Source: a virus. Taken from it: a stretch of 30,084 bases of DNA. The notes under the pieces are model-generated. The model had not been told where the DNA came from. It did no database searches and saw nothing but the letters and a program-made list of their open reading frames with translations. Within the stretch, counting starts at the first letter, position 1, and each line of letters begins with the position of its first letter. Positions 28,790-30,084 of the stretch are shown in pieces. The DNA is taken from IMG/VR virus record IMGVR_UViG_3300020051_000587, positions 1 to 30,084 of that record; one strand, given 5' to 3'. A program made the position numbers and the translations under genes.

Positions 28790-30084
28790 TGAAAACATTA
28801 AAAGAACTCAGAGAAAAGACTCTGACTCCCGCAGAGAAAAAGAAACGGGAAGAGATTGCCAAGTCAATGGAGAAAGACAATCCTGACATGCCTATGGGCA
28901 AGAAGATGGCGATTGCTACTGCCACCGCAAAACGTGTCGCTGAAAGTGACTTCGAACCTCATATGATGTATGACCCGAAGACTGGTGAGTCCGAGAAGGC
29001 AGAGAAACCTGAAGACCATGAACGTCTGAAGAAGAAGGGTTATACTCACGAGAAACCAGAAGTTAAAGAATCCAAATCCGCAACACAGAGTGATGATGAT
29101 TGGGTTGTAGTTGGAAAGGGTAGAAAACCTGTTCGGTTTTTGAAGAATCCCAAAAATAATAAAGCACCTCGCAACTGGCAAAAATCTTCTGATGAACAAG
29201 AAGTAATACGAGTGAGTAAAGCCAAGCAGATGGGTATAATTAAGAAAGAGTCAGTAGAACTTGAGGAAGCAAAGTCCTCATCTGGTTACGAACTCTATCA
29301 CCGTGATTTCTCTGGTGCAATGCAACACGCATATGCACACGCAAAGAAGAAAGGTTTTACTGTAGACAAAGACGATATTGATTCCAAGGTTGCAATGGGG
29401 CCAAAGAGACCATCCAGTGGTAAGACTAATAGGTATATCCTAGATACCAACAAGAAACAAAAACTTCACGTACAGGTTGCGAACCTAGACAACAAACGAT
29501 ATGAGTTAAATATGTATATAGAATCTGTTGAATCCCTTGATGAGTCCGTCATCTCCGATGTCAAGGACATCGTTGCAAACAAACAAGCGAAGAAAATCCA
29601 AGGTGTTATGGTTGATATGTTCACCGCATCTGCTATCTCACAAATTTACGACAAAGTGAATGATGCGAATAAGGCGAAGATGGACAAGTTAAAGATTACT
29701 AAACTTGCTGACCTCGCAATGAAACTCATGAAGAGGGAAGATTTTGTCACAGAGAATACTCGTGCAAAGCGTGATGCCATGAGAGCCATGGGTAAACGTG
29801 GTAAAGATAGTGCTGATATAGATATGGATGCAACTGACGATGACCGCAAGGCAGCATCTAAAAATGTTCTTATGCAAATCCGTAAAGCGTCTGACCTACC
29901 TAAAGGCGGTGAGATTGAGTTCCCTGACAGTGGTAAGAAAGGTAAGATTTCACAGGATGACGCAAAGAAGATTTCTAAATTGTTTGACATATTGAAGAAA
30001 CCACAGGACAAAGAAAAGTTTCAGAAAGTAATATCAAAAGACCTGAAAGGTATTCAGGCACTTTTAAAGAGGTTAGGACGATAA
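28789..30084 (+). CDS. Multi-domain lysine-rich phage protein, 431 residues
   Basis: Not recognised by name. Its stop codon ends exactly at the window end. It starts with a charged helical region (LTPAEKKKREEIAKSMEKDN, then PDMPMGKKMAIATATAKRVAE), then a polar linker, then a compact block from about residue 163: GYELYHRDFSGAMQHAYAHA, KKKGFTVDKDDIDSKVAMGP, and LHVQVANLDNKRYELNMYI. This block is, from memory, a module reused in several marine myovirus proteins. The rest is basic helices, with a short strand pair SDLPKGGEIEFPDSGKKGKI. The repeated E-S-V-E-L-E-E, E-S-V-E-S-L-D-E and similar segments could be processing sites for a prohead protease, but this is a guess. Confidence 0.75.
   Translation: MKTLKELREKTLTPAEKKKREEIAKSMEKDNPDMPMGKKMAIATATAKRVAESDFEPHMMYDPKTGESEKAEKPEDHERLKKKGYTHEKPEVKESKSATQSDDDWVVVGKGRKPVRFLKNPKNNKAPRNWQKSSDEQEVIRVSKAKQMGIIKKESVELEEAKSSSGYELYHRDFSGAMQHAYAHAKKKGFTVDKDDIDSKVAMGPKRPSSGKTNRYILDTNKKQKLHVQVANLDNKRYELNMYIESVESLDESVISDVKDIVANKQAKKIQGVMVDMFTASAISQIYDKVNDANKAKMDKLKITKLADLAMKLMKREDFVTENTRAKRDAMRAMGKRGKDSADIDMDATDDDRKAASKNVLMQIRKASDLPKGGEIEFPDSGKKGKISQDDAKKISKLFDILKKPQDKEKFQKVISKDLKGIQALLKRLGR

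Noticed and set aside
1-30084. tRNA genes, CRISPR arrays, insertion sequences, attachment sites
   Set aside because: Looked for cloverleaf-like stretches in the gaps, regularly spaced repeats, transposase motifs and end repeats; none could be supported. The only repeated non-coding sequences are the promoter cassettes.

Overview
The window is a stretch of a tailed-phage genome, most likely a T4-like (Straboviridae/Kyanoviridae-related) marine myovirus. The grounds are a T4-type replication block (family B DNA polymerase, UvsX recombinase, gp41/DnaB-type helicase), ThyX, a run of very small overlapping genes almost all on the plus strand, TATAAATA late-promoter motifs, and a set of marine-phage proteins (DUF3310, DUF932, DUF5824, a phage-encoded ribosomal protein bS21). 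The host cannot be named. The consensus sigma70-type promoters and the Proteobacteria-like cargo (CsgF/CsgG, FecR, CHASE2-cyclase) suggest a marine Gram-negative, probably a proteobacterium. I see no tRNA, rRNA, CRISPR array or insertion sequence.

Layout: (1) 1-8311, replication and nucleotide block: 3' part of the DNA polymerase, a primase-like protein, a UDP-sugar epimerase and a UDP-glucose 6-dehydrogenase inserted in the replication genes, uvsX, helicase, thyX. (2) 8304-11196, small genes: a 2OG-Fe(II) oxygenase-like protein, a secreted SleB-type cell-wall hydrolase, DUF3310, and a bS21 homologue, ending at a bidirectional terminator facing one minus-strand gene. (3) 11487-16836, one tightly overlapped seven-gene operon behind a T4-type late-promoter motif: two small membrane/coiled-coil proteins, CsgF, CsgG, a curlin-like repeat protein, a secreted FecR-domain protein and a CHASE2 class III adenylate/guanylate cyclase. 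(4) 16966-23667, early-type accessory region: small genes behind near-identical sigma70 promoter/leader cassettes, including DUF932, an ATP-grasp enzyme, two zinc metallopeptidase-like proteins and a PD-(D/E)XK nuclease. (5) 23663-30084, probable late region of large lysine-rich proteins: a ligase-like KxDG protein, a nucleotidyltransferase fusion, DUF5824 and others.

The standout is region 3. It joins a curli (type VIII) secretion pore and its partner CsgF to a candidate exported beta-repeat substrate, and in the same transcription unit to a periplasmic FecR protein and a membrane nucleotide cyclase. From memory, csgF/csgG homologues have been reported in marine pelagimyophages; I do not recall the linkage to FecR plus a CHASE2 cyclase being described. 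A coherent reading is a phage-encoded outer-membrane secretion/surface-remodelling system coupled to a cyclic-nucleotide signal late in infection, but its function is inference only.

A second theme is promoter architecture: six early promoters share a fixed -35-to-ATG distance of 58-67 nt and an AG-rich leader, while two others place the ATG at or beside the predicted transcription start (leaderless).
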